Of a stretch of DNA of 64,000 nt, positions 45,403 to 54,223 are shown piece after piece. Below the pieces are notes generated by a model that was not told the origin of the DNA, ran no database searches, and saw only the letters and a program-made list of their open reading frames with translations. Position 1 is the stretch's first letter. Every line of letters starts with the position of its first letter. Source of the stretch: Opitutaceae bacterium (GTDB lineage: Bacteria > Verrucomicrobiota > Verrucomicrobiia > Opitutales > Opitutaceae). The DNA is taken from positions 1 through 64,000 of the forward strand of contig JAGYIG010000002.1 in assembly GCA_018402455.1 (NCBI GenBank). Reading direction: 5' to 3'. The translations under genes were made by a program, and so were the position numbers.

Positions 45403-46596
45403 TCACCCGATTCGCACCCGCAGGGCGCGAAACAAGACGCCGAGTTTTCGCGGATCAGGTGCCGGCGGAGTATGCGCGATAGCGTAGCAGAACTCGATCG
45501 TATGCGGACCGGGCGAGACCGGGAGATCGAGGGAAAGCTCGTAGGGGTCGTTCAACCGGGTGAGGGCGAGGTGGGCGATGGAGTTTCCATCCAGTCGGAC
45601 CGAGGTGGCTTGATCCGGAAACGAACTCTGCAACACGGCCTCCAAGCGATAGGTTTTCCCACCGGCTCCAGCGTCGAAGCGCAGACGGGTGAGCGGCGCC
45701 AAACCCCACCGGGTCACCGGCAGGTTCGCCTCGGGACGGGCGGCTTCCGGCACCCCCAGTCCACTTTCGATATCAGCTACCGAGTCAAAGCCGTCAGCAA
45801 TCCCGCCGTGGACGGAGGCCGGCCACGGACTTATCTGGAGCGCGGCGGTGAGCAGCTGATCCCACTCCGCACACGCCCCGTAATATTCCGGGGTCACCCA
45901 ACGGGAGGTGGAGGCCGGCAGCCGTTGGTTGAGCGCCAAATATTTCTGGGTGGGCTTGGGGCCGTGAAAATGGACCACGGCAGCGTCCGCGTTGTGACCC
46001 CAGTAGGGCTTCCAGTTTAACTCCACGGGCAGAGGGTCCACGCGACCGGCGAAATGCCGTTGCAGGGCGGCCTGATCGTAGGGTGGCGCGATGGCTTCGG
46101 CCAAATGGCTCTTGATTGTGGTGCGCAGCGCCTCGTGCTCACTCGCCAGCCCGGCGACGTTGATCCACATGACGCCCGAATTGAAGTGGTGAAAATCAGT
46201 GGGATCGCTTTCCGGCGCGGCGGCGAAAAACTCGGGTCGAAGCTCCTGCAATGCGGCCGTTGGGTCGCGGCGGAATACGACGTCGCAGTCGGTGTAGAGC
46301 ACAAATTCGTCGGTCCAGCCCTGTTCGCGACAGACGGCGGGGATTTCCAATCGTAGGTAGGCCCCGCGAGGAATGGGGGGCAGGTCCGTCACCCATTCGT
46401 GCAGAAAGGTGCGCCGACGAATGATGCGCACCCCGGCCGTTTCCAGCCAGGCCGTCAGCGGGTTGTCGGTGCCGTCGTAAAGGCACACCGGCTCCAGCCC
46501 CGGATGCGCTCGGGCGGAGTGGACCGCGACTTGAACCAGATTGGCGTAATCCCAAAAACTGGTGGAGGCTTCGTTGAGGGCAAAAAACCAGCGCAT
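45403..46596 (-). CDS. GT8-like glycosyltransferase with a C-terminal unrecognised domain
   Basis: The 397-residue protein has an N-terminal GT-A fold of GT8 type. The metal-binding DxD motif is in FVLYTDCDVVF, FNSGVMWINVAGL follows, and the late HFHGPKPTQKY supplies the metal-binding His. From about residue 285 a beta-rich domain (LTRLRFDAGAGGKTYRLEAVLQSS, SPGPHTIEFCYAI) is added that I do not recognise. It may bind sugar or lipid. The acceptor is unknown; no capsule or LPS gene lies next to it. Confidence 0.8.
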   Translation of the reverse strand: MRWFFALNEASTSFWDYANLVQVAVHSARAHPGLEPVCLYDGTDNPLTAWLETAGVRIIRRRTFLHEWVTDLPPIPRGAYLRLEIPAVCREQGWTDEFVLYTDCDVVFRRDPTAALQELRPEFFAAAPESDPTDFHHFNSGVMWINVAGLASEHEALRTTIKSHLAEAIAPPYDQAALQRHFAGRVDPLPVELNWKPYWGHNADAAVVHFHGPKPTQKYLALNQRLPASTSRWVTPEYYGACAEWDQLLTAALQISPWPASVHGGIADGFDSVADIESGLGVPEAARPEANLPVTRWGLAPLTRLRFDAGAGGKTYRLEAVLQSSFPDQATSVRLDGNSIAHLALTRLNDPYELSLDLPVSPGPHTIEFCYAIAHTPPAPDPRKLGVLFRALRVRIG

Positions 46597-46656
46597 GGCT
46601 TATGGCTTAAACCGGTCCTGCGCCAAAATCCGACATGCAGCGATGAAGCCGGCGAA

Positions 46657-47127
46657 TCAGGTGCGCCCCCAGCGAGCGTCCTTTTCGGAGGTTTCCGTCG
46701 GGATTTTATTGTCCGTTTTGAGCATCAGGACGGGGACCTTGGTTTTCACCCAGCAGTCCGCTTCCTTGAAGTGCTTGGCGGCGACGTTTTCCAACGCTTC
46801 GCCGACGGTGGTCGCCGGCAGCAACCGGCCGCGTTTGGTGGCGTTGAACTCGTAGGCCGCCCGCCGGATGCGTTCTTCGGTGGTCATCACGCTGTCGCTT
46901 TCCGGAATCTGCAGCACCCAGCCGGCGAAATCCTCGCCTTCGGGCAGGCGACCCTCCGGGTCGGAGATCAGGATGCACCACTGCTTTTTGATGGGCGGCG
47001 GCTTCTCTTCGCCCGCCTCGGCTTCCAGCACGGCTTGCATCTCGGCCACGATTTGCTTGAGCACGGAGGGGTCGACTTCGTTTCGTTTTAAAATGTCAGC
47101 GACTTGGTTGACGTCGATTTTGGGCAT
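46657..47127 (-). CDS. Conserved hypothetical protein, 156 aa
   Basis: I do not recognise the family. The soluble protein starts MPKIDVNQVADILKRNEVDPSVLKQIVAEM, a helical N terminus. The rest is compact and mixed alpha/beta (KQWCILISDPEGRLPEGEDFAGWVLQIPE). No membrane segment or metal motif is visible. It reads with normal codon usage and diverges from the Nudix gene, so it is probably real. Confidence 0.65.
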   Translation of the reverse strand: MPKIDVNQVADILKRNEVDPSVLKQIVAEMQAVLEAEAGEEKPPPIKKQWCILISDPEGRLPEGEDFAGWVLQIPESDSVMTTEERIRRAAYEFNATKRGRLLPATTVGEALENVAAKHFKEADCWVKTKVPVLMLKTDNKIPTETSEKDARWGRT

Positions 47128-47165
47128 GGCGGTAAAGGGAAAAGGAGCTCACGAAGGGGGCACAC

Positions 47166-47690
47166 ATGAGTAACGATGTAAAGGCTCAGCGCGATGACGA
47201 ACTGTTTGACGTGGTGGATGAGGCCGATCGGGTGATCGGGCAGGCGACGCGGGCGGAGGTGCACCGCAAAAACTGGTGGCACCGGGCCGTGCATGCCTGG
47301 GTGTTTAATGCGGCGGGTGAGGTGTTTTTGCAAAAACGCTCCCACCTCAAGGATCTGGCACCGGGACGTTGGGACTCCTCCTGCTCCGGGCATCTCGATA
47401 GCGGCGAGGGCTATGACGGGGCGGTGGTGCGGGAGTTGGCGGAGGAACTGGGCCTGCGGCTCGACGGCGTGCCGGAGCGCCTGCATTTTGAGGCGGCGGG
47501 TGCCGCGACGGGATGGGAGTTTGTCTGGGTCTATCGGCTACAGCATGAGGGGCCGTTTCAGCTTCATCCCGCCGAGATCGAATGCGGGGAATGGCGCCAA
47601 CCCGCCGGGGTGACGGCCGAGATCAGACGGAACCCGGCGAAGTTTGCCCCGGCTTTTGCCCACCTCTGGCTGGGCCAGTTCGGGGGATAG
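47166..47690 (+). CDS. Nudix hydrolase, IDI/YfcD-like
   Basis: The 174-residue protein has a Nudix box GHLDSGEGYDGAVVRELAEELGL that fits Gx5Ex7REUxEEL. The N-terminal context (DELFDVVDEADRVIGQATRAEVH and WWHRAVHAWVFN) resembles isopentenyl-diphosphate isomerase-like Nudix proteins such as YfcD. True IDI activity is not shown by sequence. It hydrolyses or isomerises a phosphorylated small molecule in the cytosol. Confidence 0.9.
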   Translation: MSNDVKAQRDDELFDVVDEADRVIGQATRAEVHRKNWWHRAVHAWVFNAAGEVFLQKRSHLKDLAPGRWDSSCSGHLDSGEGYDGAVVRELAEELGLRLDGVPERLHFEAAGAATGWEFVWVYRLQHEGPFQLHPAEIECGEWRQPAGVTAEIRRNPAKFAPAFAHLWLGQFGG

Positions 47691-47711
47691 CGGACGGCGG
47701 TTGGGTCCGGC

Positions 47712-47978
47712 TCAAAGCCGGGCAGCTTTTTCGCGGGCCACTGCCACGATGTCCTCGATCTCCTTCATCTGCTTGGGCGAGATCAGCCGCCGCGGCACCC
47801 GTTTTTTCGCGTCCGAAATCAGCCGATCAAAATCGGCTGGGGAAGGCGCGTGCGGTTCCCAGCGGGTGTGGTGACCCTGGTGCCGGGTAAAGCTCAACAC
47901 GCTGCCGTGAAGCTTGGCTTTGACCTGGTATTTGCCCTCCTCGGGGTCCCGGTTCCACCAATTGAATTCGTTGGTCAT
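47712..47978 (-). CDS. Small conserved hypothetical protein, 88 aa, coupled to the metallophosphoesterase
   Basis: The product (MTNEFNWWNRDPEEGKYQVKAKLHGSVLSF...) is short, basic and soluble. It has a predicted beta-rich first half and a helical end (QMKEIEDIVAVAREKAARL). The start codon overlaps the stop of the metallophosphoesterase gene by four bases (ATGA), a coupling signature that supports it being a real gene. Function unknown. Confidence 0.65.
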   Translation of the reverse strand: MTNEFNWWNRDPEEGKYQVKAKLHGSVLSFTRHQGHHTRWEPHAPSPADFDRLISDAKKRVPRRLISPKQMKEIEDIVAVAREKAARL

Positions 47979-48802
47979 GATGTCGGGGATAGGGGGGCGG
48001 AGGGCCCGGAGGCCAGCGGAATCTCGCGGACAATTCTGCCGGGATAACAGGATTCTCCCTGCCAGTCCACTCGGCGCACCACCACTTTTTGGTCATGCTG
48101 TTCCACCGTCAGGGCACCTAGCGGTCCGGTGAAGGCGCCCAAATTGATGACGGTGATGTCGCCGCGATCCCATACCTTGGGGAAATGGACATGGCCGGTG
48201 ACAATGACCTGAGCTTGCGGCCGCCAGACGGCCGCGGCAGTCACGGCCCGATCGGCGATGGTCCGCCAAGTCTGCAGCATGGCCCAAGGCTGACGAGGGG
48301 GAAACAGCTCAAGCGCCATTCGCCGCAGGCGTGACCAGGCGTCCCGGCGCTCAGGGTCACATTCACGGCCAAACCCGGTGCACGCCTCCCGCATCGTGGC
48401 GATCCGACCTTCGAAAGTGCTGAACCCGCGCTCGGGGTGAGCCCCCCGCACGGCATTGACGCGCTCACGCAGCTGCCTCCGCATGCTGCTCCACGGCACG
48501 ATGTCATCCAGGAATACATCGCCATGGGTTGCCCACAGCCGCCCGGCGGAGGTACGGGCTTCGTGTTCGTTGGAAATGTCGGGATCGTGATTGCCGGTGA
48601 TAAAGCGCACCCGCGGCACCCGGTCGCGAAAAAAAGCCCGAATCTCCTCAACCTGTTGCAGGGTCATGCCAGTTTGGTTGTCGCAGGTGTCGCCGTTTAA
48701 CCAGAGCTCTTCCACCCCCGCCAACAACGGATCCAATGACGCCAAACGCCGTAAGCGGGAGGAGGCGTCGCGGAAGTGGAGGTCGGACAGAATGCGTAGC
48801 AT
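47975..48802 (-). CDS. Calcineurin-like metallophosphoesterase
   Basis: The 275-residue protein from ATG 48802 (MLRILSDLHFRD) has the full dinuclear metal set: SDLHF, NGDTCDN, GNHDPD, THGD and GHVHFPKVW. It resembles the UDP-2,3-diacylglucosamine hydrolase (LpxH)-like group, but LpxH assignment is not secure. It overlaps the small downstream gene by 4 bp. The upstream extension in the ORF track lies in the divergent promoter and is rejected. Confidence 0.88.
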   Translation of the reverse strand: MLRILSDLHFRDASSRLRRLASLDPLLAGVEELWLNGDTCDNQTGMTLQQVEEIRAFFRDRVPRVRFITGNHDPDISNEHEARTSAGRLWATHGDVFLDDIVPWSSMRRQLRERVNAVRGAHPERGFSTFEGRIATMREACTGFGRECDPERRDAWSRLRRMALELFPPRQPWAMLQTWRTIADRAVTAAAVWRPQAQVIVTGHVHFPKVWDRGDITVINLGAFTGPLGALTVEQHDQKVVVRRVDWQGESCYPGRIVREIPLASGPSAPLSPTS

Positions 48803-48893
48803 AACGAGCGACCAATGAGGCAGGCCCGCGCTCCGCCGCCAATCTCTAACCATCGTGCTTGTGCCCGGATTCGGCGTGCGCTGGCATGGGCTC

Positions 48894-49712
48894 ATGCGCC
48901 TGCTTCTTCGCATTTTATTTTGGTCCGCGACCACCAGTCTGTCGGTTGCCCACCTGCGGGCCGATGCCGTCGCGGCGGATATCGCCCGCATCCACGTGGA
49001 AGCCATTGGCGGGCAGGAGCGGATCGATCGCCTGCACAGCTTTCGGGCGGCGGGACAGTCCCAGCTCGGCGATGTGACCTTGGAGTTTCAGATGTGGGCT
49101 GCCCGACCTCGCTCCATTCGGATCGAGGTCATGATGGGGAATCAGGTGCTGGTGCAAGGCTGGGATGGTCGCCACGAACCTTGGATCCAAAACGGGCGGG
49201 ATGGTGCGGGGCAGCTCATGCCCGATGCCGTCAAAACCCGGTTTAAATCGGAATCCGACTTCGACACCCCCCTGATCAACCCGGAAACGCGGGGCTTCGC
49301 GCTGGAATACGCCGGCGAAGATGAAGTCGGCGGGCGTCCGGTCGTAAAACTTTTGGCCACCCGAGACCTCACTGACCAGTCCACCCTGTTTCTGGCGGCC
49401 GTCCTGCACGCGCTGGTCATTGTGCGTCAAGATCGGGTGCGGCTGGCAGCCGACGGCACGCGGGTGGCAACCCAGACTTTGTATGGAGATTTCCGGCCGG
49501 TGCTGGGCGTAATTTTGCCTCATCAGCTCCGGACCTACGAAGGTGAAACGCTGGTGAGCGACGTGATGCTCAATTGGATCGAGCCCAACCCGCCGATCGA
49601 ACCCACGATGTTTAGCCTGGCCGGGGGACCGGATGAATCCGTCGAGGAAGAAAACCTTAAAGCCCCTCCGGCGGCCGAACAGCACGAGCGGATTTTGGAG
49701 TTGGCGAACTAA
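48894..49712 (+). CDS. Exported LolA/outer-membrane lipoprotein-sorting-like protein
   Basis: The 272-residue product from ATG 48894 has a signal peptide (RLLLRILFWSATTSLSVAHLRA). A predicted half-barrel follows, with ARIHVEAIGGQERIDRLHSFRAAGQ and repeated beta strands. The early GGxxxIxxIxS-like segment is typical of LolA/LolB-like and DUF2092-like periplasmic proteins. I cannot name the ligand. It diverges from the metallophosphoesterase. Confidence 0.6.
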   Translation: MRLLLRILFWSATTSLSVAHLRADAVAADIARIHVEAIGGQERIDRLHSFRAAGQSQLGDVTLEFQMWAARPRSIRIEVMMGNQVLVQGWDGRHEPWIQNGRDGAGQLMPDAVKTRFKSESDFDTPLINPETRGFALEYAGEDEVGGRPVVKLLATRDLTDQSTLFLAAVLHALVIVRQDRVRLAADGTRVATQTLYGDFRPVLGVILPHQLRTYEGETLVSDVMLNWIEPNPPIEPTMFSLAGGPDESVEEENLKAPPAAEQHERILELAN

Positions 49713-49787
49713 GCGCGGGGTAAAGGGATTCACGGGTTGCCCCCTCTCGGCTTGCCAGCGCCGCGACCAAGCCTTCTCACTCCTCCC

Positions 49788-50279
49788 ATGGCCTTATGGG
49801 GAACCGTGCAAACGCTGCGAGAGCAGCTCACCAATCATCCGCGCTTCGACGTCGCCCTCAACTATTTGGAGAAGGTGCTCACGCCGGGGACCACCGAGCA
49901 CGCTCGGGTCATGGCCGTCCCGGCAGGAGAAATGAAGCGCGTCGAACTGGCCGAAGGGGTGTTTGCGCTGGAGCAAGCCTACGTCGGCAAGTCGCGGGCC
50001 ATGGGACGCTTCGAAGCCCACGACCGGCACATTGACCTGCAGGCCATCCTGACCGGCCCCGAGCGCATGGACGTCACGGCTCGAGCGAAACTCAAAATTA
50101 ATGTGGATAACCTGACGGACCATGATGTCTGTTTCATGGACGACGCCACCGAGGTCTCCGTCTGGACCGTGCGCGCCGGCGAGGTCGCCGTCTTTTTCCC
50201 GAGCGACGCGCACATGCCTTCTTTGGCCGCCGGCGACCCGGTGCAGATTCACAAGACCTGCGTCAAAGTGGAGATTTAG
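49788..50279 (+). CDS. YhcH/YjgK/YiaL-family cupin (DUF386)
   Basis: The 163-residue protein from ATG 49788 (MALWGTVQTLREQL) has the family core EAHDRHIDLQAILTGPERM with metal-binding histidines and a later DAHMPSLA. It ends IHKTCVKVEI. Members include YhcH and the EbgC beta-galactosidase subunit, and they act on sugars such as N-acetylneuraminate-pathway intermediates. The exact role here is unknown. Its last 17 bases overlap the 3' end of the convergent hsp20 gene. Confidence 0.9.
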   Translation: MALWGTVQTLREQLTNHPRFDVALNYLEKVLTPGTTEHARVMAVPAGEMKRVELAEGVFALEQAYVGKSRAMGRFEAHDRHIDLQAILTGPERMDVTARAKLKINVDNLTDHDVCFMDDATEVSVWTVRAGEVAVFFPSDAHMPSLAAGDPVQIHKTCVKVEI

Positions 50280-50691
50280 ACCGAGGCCGCGACCGAGGCC
50301 GCGGGGGGCGACTGAGCGGTGCGCGAGACCGACTCAACACCGGCACATCGATGGTGAGGACTCCGTCGTGCAGGTCCGCGCGAAGGGCTTCATAGTTCAG
50401 GTTTCGGCCCAGCCGCAGGTTCAATTGGTAATCCTTTTGGGCCCCCTCCAGATGGAGGGCCTGCCAGTTTCGACGCACCACCTGAGTCTTGCGGGCGGTG
50501 ACCGTGAGGTCCGTGTCGCGGGTGGTGATCTCGATGCCGTTGGCATCGACCCCGGGCACCCACACAACGATCCGCAGCGCGTCGTCCTGCGCCTGGGTGT
50601 CGAAATGCGGAGTCCGGAAGGTGGGAACAGCGCGCGCCGACGGCAACGAGCGGCGGGTGTCAGTGAGCGTATCGAGCGTGTTGGTATTCAT
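50263..50691 (-). CDS. Hsp20/alpha-crystallin family small heat-shock protein
   Basis: The 142-residue chaperone has an alpha-crystallin domain from about residue 30 to 120: RIVVWVPGVDANGIEITTRDTDLTVTARK and ADLHDGVLTIDVPV. The flexible C-terminal tail is unusually rich in Arg/Pro/Ser (RPPRPRSRPRSKSPL) and lacks a clear IxI motif, which normally mediates oligomer packing. It holds unfolding proteins in the cytosol. The 3' end overlaps the convergent YhcH gene. Confidence 0.85.
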   Translation of the reverse strand: MNTNTLDTLTDTRRSLPSARAVPTFRTPHFDTQAQDDALRIVVWVPGVDANGIEITTRDTDLTVTARKTQVVRRNWQALHLEGAQKDYQLNLRLGRNLNYEALRADLHDGVLTIDVPVLSRSRAPLSRPPRPRSRPRSKSPL

Positions 50692-51012
50692 GGCAAAACG
50701 GGGAAAATAAGGATCCCGAGAGTCCGGTGAGGGCTTTCGTGCGGTTAAACGGGATCCGGTGAAGGAAGGTTTAAGCGGGAAAGCCCGTGCCCGGTTGGTG
50801 TTTCTGCCAACGCTGCACGGAGATCTGATTCATCGACTCAGCTACGAACGCGCCGACCTTGGTGAGGGCGGTGGAGCGGTTCGAAAGCTGAGGGTCGGTG
50901 CAGATCATGTGGTAACAACCGATACGGCCAATGCAGGCGGCGTGCCAAGTGTGATGAACGTTTTTAAGGTGAAGATTGCGTGACCGCCCGGCATCGCTCA
51001 GCGTCCGCCGCC
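50692..51012. other. Intergenic region, weak small-ORF candidate only
   Basis: This 320-base gap lies between the divergent hsp20 and symporter genes. A 93-codon minus-strand ORF (50771-51052) overlaps the symporter start. Its last 45 codons (MICTDPQLSNRSTALTKVGAF...) look protein-like, but its 5' part does not. I cannot decide. It must also contain the two promoters. Confidence 0.3.
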
Positions 51013-51987
51013 ATGCCTCCGTCTCGTGTCCTCGGTTGGTTGACCAACGCATTTCCCCTGTGGGTCCTGGTGCTGTGCGGGCTCGCTTTGATTGCGCCCG
51101 ACGGGTTCACGTGGTTCCGCGGGCCTTGGATCGTTTGGGGGTTGGCCGTCATCATGCTTGGCATGGGGCTGACCCTCACGCTGGAGGATTTCGCCGCGGT
51201 GCGCACCATGCCCAAGGCGGTGGGGATCGGGTTTGCCGCCCAGTATACGATCATGCCCCTGCTGGGTTGGTCGCTGGGCGTGGCCTTCGACTTGCCCACC
51301 GAGTATGCCGTGGGACTGGTGCTGGTGGCCTGCTGTCCGGGAGGGACGGCGTCGAATGTGGTGACCTTCATCGCCCGAGCCGATGTGTGCTTGTCCGTGG
51401 TGATGACCGCATGCTCGACCTTGGCGGCGATGGTCATGACCCCGTTCTTGACCACCCTGCTGGTGGGGGAGCGGGTGCCCGTGGACGCGCTGGGGTTGTT
51501 CAAAAGCACGGTGCAGGTGGTGTTCATTCCGGTGGCGCTGGGCGTGGGGTTAAACCGGTTCTTTCCCCGCGCGGTGCGCTCGGTGTTGCCGGTGGCTCCG
51601 CTCGTCTCGGTGGTCGTGATCGCCCTGATCTGTGCGAGCATCATCGGGCTGCGGGTCGAGGAGGTGAAAGCCAGTGCCGGGAGCCTGCTGGCGGCGGTGG
51701 CGTGCCTCCACCTCGGGGGCTTCGCGCTGGGCTATGGGTTGGCCACGTTGCTTAAGCTCCCGCCTGCCCGATCCCGCACGGTTTCCATTGAAGTGGGCAT
51801 GCAGAACTCCGGTTTGGGGGTGGTTTTGGCGAATAAACACTTCGTGAATCCGGCCACGGGAGTGGCCCTCGCGGCGGTGCCCTGCGCGATCTCCGCCGTC
51901 ATGCACTCCATCATCGGCAGCCTCTTCGCCGCCTACTGGCGCTGGCAGGACGAACGACCACCCGCTCGGTTAAAAACTGATAACTAA
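51013..51987 (+). CDS. Bile acid:sodium symporter (BASS/SBF) family transporter
   Basis: The 324-residue polytopic membrane protein has about nine hydrophobic segments. BASS landmarks are GLTLTLEDF near the start, VLVACCPGGTASNVVTFIARADV (a sodium-site stretch) and SIEVGMQNSGLGVVLA. Members carry organic anions such as bile acids, pantoate or pyruvate with sodium. The substrate is unknown here, since it is a single gene between hsp20 and a small hypothetical. Confidence 0.9.
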   Translation: MPPSRVLGWLTNAFPLWVLVLCGLALIAPDGFTWFRGPWIVWGLAVIMLGMGLTLTLEDFAAVRTMPKAVGIGFAAQYTIMPLLGWSLGVAFDLPTEYAVGLVLVACCPGGTASNVVTFIARADVCLSVVMTACSTLAAMVMTPFLTTLLVGERVPVDALGLFKSTVQVVFIPVALGVGLNRFFPRAVRSVLPVAPLVSVVVIALICASIIGLRVEEVKASAGSLLAAVACLHLGGFALGYGLATLLKLPPARSRTVSIEVGMQNSGLGVVLANKHFVNPATGVALAAVPCAISAVMHSIIGSLFAAYWRWQDERPPARLKTDN

Positions 51988-52106
51988 CCTAATATCAGTT
52001 AATTAAGAATAAATTCACGCCGAGGGGCCAGACGCTTCAAAGGATTTGTCGGAGGCGGGTAGCTTTGAGGGTTGATCGGTTGCGGGGCGTGGCGGACAAC
52101 CGACGG

Positions 52107-52349
52107 ATGACGCCGCAGGAACAGAATTTCGCTGATTACAAACGGGCCGAGGCCAAGGCTCTGGAGATCGTCGCCGCCATGAAGGCGACGAGTCCTAAAA
52201 AAGTGGATATCGAGTTGGCGCTGCTCGTGGCCTTGTTCGAGCTGCACAAGGGCCAGACCGCTCCGGCCACCATTGGTCAAATCGTGCAGAGCCATCTGGA
52301 AACGTTGGTGCCGTTTTACACCCAGCAAGGCGGGCCGGCACCAAGCTGA
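52107..52349 (+). CDS. Small hypothetical protein, 80 aa
   Basis: From ATG 52107 (MTPQEQNFADYKRAEAKALEIVAAMKA) it is helical and soluble. The second half is a leucine-rich amphipathic segment (DIELALLVALFELHK). I do not recognise the family. The upstream start at 52065 is less likely. It ends about 55 bases before the MazG-like gene and reads with natural codon use. Confidence 0.5.
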   Translation: MTPQEQNFADYKRAEAKALEIVAAMKATSPKKVDIELALLVALFELHKGQTAPATIGQIVQSHLETLVPFYTQQGGPAPS

Positions 52350-52404
52350 TCGCCGCGCCCCCGGAACGTTGCCATTAGCGAAACCGTTTGGTAGCGTGCG
52401 GCTC

Positions 52405-52779
52405 ATGAGTTCACTTGCGGACGAAACGACGACGGTAGCAGAGCTGAAGGCACGGGTATTGGCGTTCGCCCGGGAGCGGGATTGGGAACAGTTTCACGCC
52501 CCCAAAAACCTGAGCATGGCTCTGGCCGCCGAGGCCGGTGAGCTGATGGAGCATTTTCTCTGGGCTTCATCGGAGGACTCCCGGGAAACGGCCCGGGACC
52601 CGGCAAAACGGGCCAAAATCGAGGAAGAACTTTCCGATGTAGTGATTTACGCGATCGAATTCGCCAACATGACCGGTATTGATCTGGCGGCCGCGATCGA
52701 GCGCAAGATGGCGGCCAACGCCGCCAAGTATCCGATCGAAAAAGCCAAGGGACGCTCCGTCAAATACGACGAACTTTAG
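52405..52779 (+). CDS. MazG-like nucleotide pyrophosphohydrolase
   Basis: The 124-residue all-alpha NTP pyrophosphatase has the metal-binding motif LAAEAGELMEHF and later EEELSDVVIYAIEFANMTGID, the ExxE...ExxD arrangement of MazG/dCTPase-type enzymes. It removes pyrophosphate from (d)NTPs, probably for pool cleaning. I place the start at ATG 52405, giving a normal short MazG length. Confidence 0.9.
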   Translation: MSSLADETTTVAELKARVLAFARERDWEQFHAPKNLSMALAAEAGELMEHFLWASSEDSRETARDPAKRAKIEEELSDVVIYAIEFANMTGIDLAAAIERKMAANAAKYPIEKAKGRSVKYDEL

Positions 52780-52818
52780 ACCCCGGCATCGACCGCTTTG
52801 CGCTCAGGCAGATTTCGG

Positions 52819-53346
52819 CTACGCACCCTTCGGCCGGAAAACTTTCATGATCGCTTCGTTGCTTTCCAGCCGGGGCCCGCCGATCAGGTCGATGCAGTAG
52901 GGGATCGCCGGGAAAACGGCTTCGAGGTTCTCGCGGATCGCCTTGGGGCGCCCCGGCAGATTTACGATGAGACTCTGCCCGCGAATGCCGGCAGTTTGGC
53001 GCGAAAGGATGGCAGTGGGCACGTATTGCAGAGAGGTGTGGCGCATCAGCTCCCCGAATCCGGGCAGCATTTTCTGGCACACCGCCGCGGTGGCCTCCGG
53101 CGTCACATCGCGCTTGGCCGGGCCCGTTCCCCCGGTCGTAACGATGAGGGCACACTGGTCCTCATCCGCCATGGTTTTGAGCGTGTGCTCGATTTGGGTC
53201 TGTTCATCGGGGATAATGGCGTAGACCGGTTTGAAGGGGGTGGTGAGCCACTCGCGCAGTAAAGCCACGCAGGCCTTTCCGGGCTCGTCGTCATAGACCC
53301 CGGCGGCGGCGCGGTCCGATACGTTTATCACTCCAATCGTGATCAT
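52819..53346 (-). CDS. mogA: Molybdopterin adenylyltransferase
   Basis: The 175-residue MogA adenylylates molybdopterin before molybdate insertion. It has the MoaB/Mog core SDRAAAGVYDDEPG, TTGGTGPAKRDVTPEAT and the late SRQTAGIRGQSLIVNLPGRPKAIRENL. No other molybdenum-cofactor gene is in the window. It is convergent with the MazG-like gene. Confidence 0.92.
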   Translation of the reverse strand: MITIGVINVSDRAAAGVYDDEPGKACVALLREWLTTPFKPVYAIIPDEQTQIEHTLKTMADEDQCALIVTTGGTGPAKRDVTPEATAAVCQKMLPGFGELMRHTSLQYVPTAILSRQTAGIRGQSLIVNLPGRPKAIRENLEAVFPAIPYCIDLIGGPRLESNEAIMKVFRPKGA

Positions 53347-53554
53347 AATTTCAGGGTTGTTTTTCGCCAGACTCGTCCGCCAGCAGCGGGTTCACCCCCA
53401 GCAGCTGAGCTCCACGCTGGAGGGGCATCAGCTCAGCAGCGGACCGCCCCAAAAGACAAGGCCGGAAACGACGGAGGGGTCGCGTCCCTTGCAGCGCTCG
53501 GGTAATTGATTAAGGTGTAATCTGGTAGAAGTTCATTCCGCCCCCTCCTGAATT

Positions 53555-53992
53555 ATGAAAACACCCATTATCGAAGCCTTACGCCTCGTCGTTGCCGACA
53601 CCTATGCTCTCATCGGCCAGACCCACGTCTGCCACTGGAACGTTCGTGGCCCGTCCTTCTTCTCGCTCCACGGAGCCTTTGAAGCCCAATACAACGAGCT
53701 CTTCGTCGCGGTCGATGAGATCGCCGAGCGCATCCGCGCCAAGGGTGCGTTGGCTCCGGGCGGTTTGTCGAATCTCGCCCGCATGGCCGGGATCACCGAG
53801 ATCGCCGAGGACTCCTCCGCGCAGGACATGGTGCGCCACTTGGTCGAGGCCAACGAAAAGCTCCTCCTTGACCTGAAGGCCGCCCGGGACTGCGCGAACG
53901 ACGAGCGGGACTCGGAAACCGAGGATTTGATGATCGCCCGGATTCAGGTTCACGAAAAGACCGTCTGGATGTTGAAGAGCTACCTCGAGTAG
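53555..53992 (+). CDS. dps: Dps-family ferritin-like DNA-protection protein
   Basis: The 145-residue four-helix protein has the inter-subunit ferroxidase set: HVCHWNVRGPSFFSLH (ligand histidines) and VDEIAERIRAKG (Asp/Glu pair). It stores iron oxidised by peroxide and may coat DNA. It has no long basic N-terminal tail, so direct DNA binding may be weak. A short inverted repeat gcggga/tcccgc follows at 54015-54030, but with no T-run. Confidence 0.92.
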   Translation: MKTPIIEALRLVVADTYALIGQTHVCHWNVRGPSFFSLHGAFEAQYNELFVAVDEIAERIRAKGALAPGGLSNLARMAGITEIAEDSSAQDMVRHLVEANEKLLLDLKAARDCANDERDSETEDLMIARIQVHEKTVWMLKSYLE

Positions 53993-54223
53993 GCGGCGCC
54001 CCTCGGTCCGGCAGGCGGGAGGAATCCCGCGAGAGCCGTTGGGACGGGTTAGGAAAAACAAACCCTTTGCCGCGGGTCGCTTAAAGACGGCAGCGCCACG
54101 CGGCTTCAGCCCGCCGATCGCTGACACCCCAAAACTCTCCGGGGTCCGCGCCGCCAATGACGATTTCGGAAGCGTTTCCAACGCGTCCGGCGCAGTCGCC
54201 AAGGGCTTGCCGCCGAACCAACC

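Noticed and set aside
50771-51052. 93-codon minus-strand ORF as a gene
   Set aside because: It overlaps the symporter start and its 5' half looks random; only the last 45 codons look natural, which is too weak for a separate entry.
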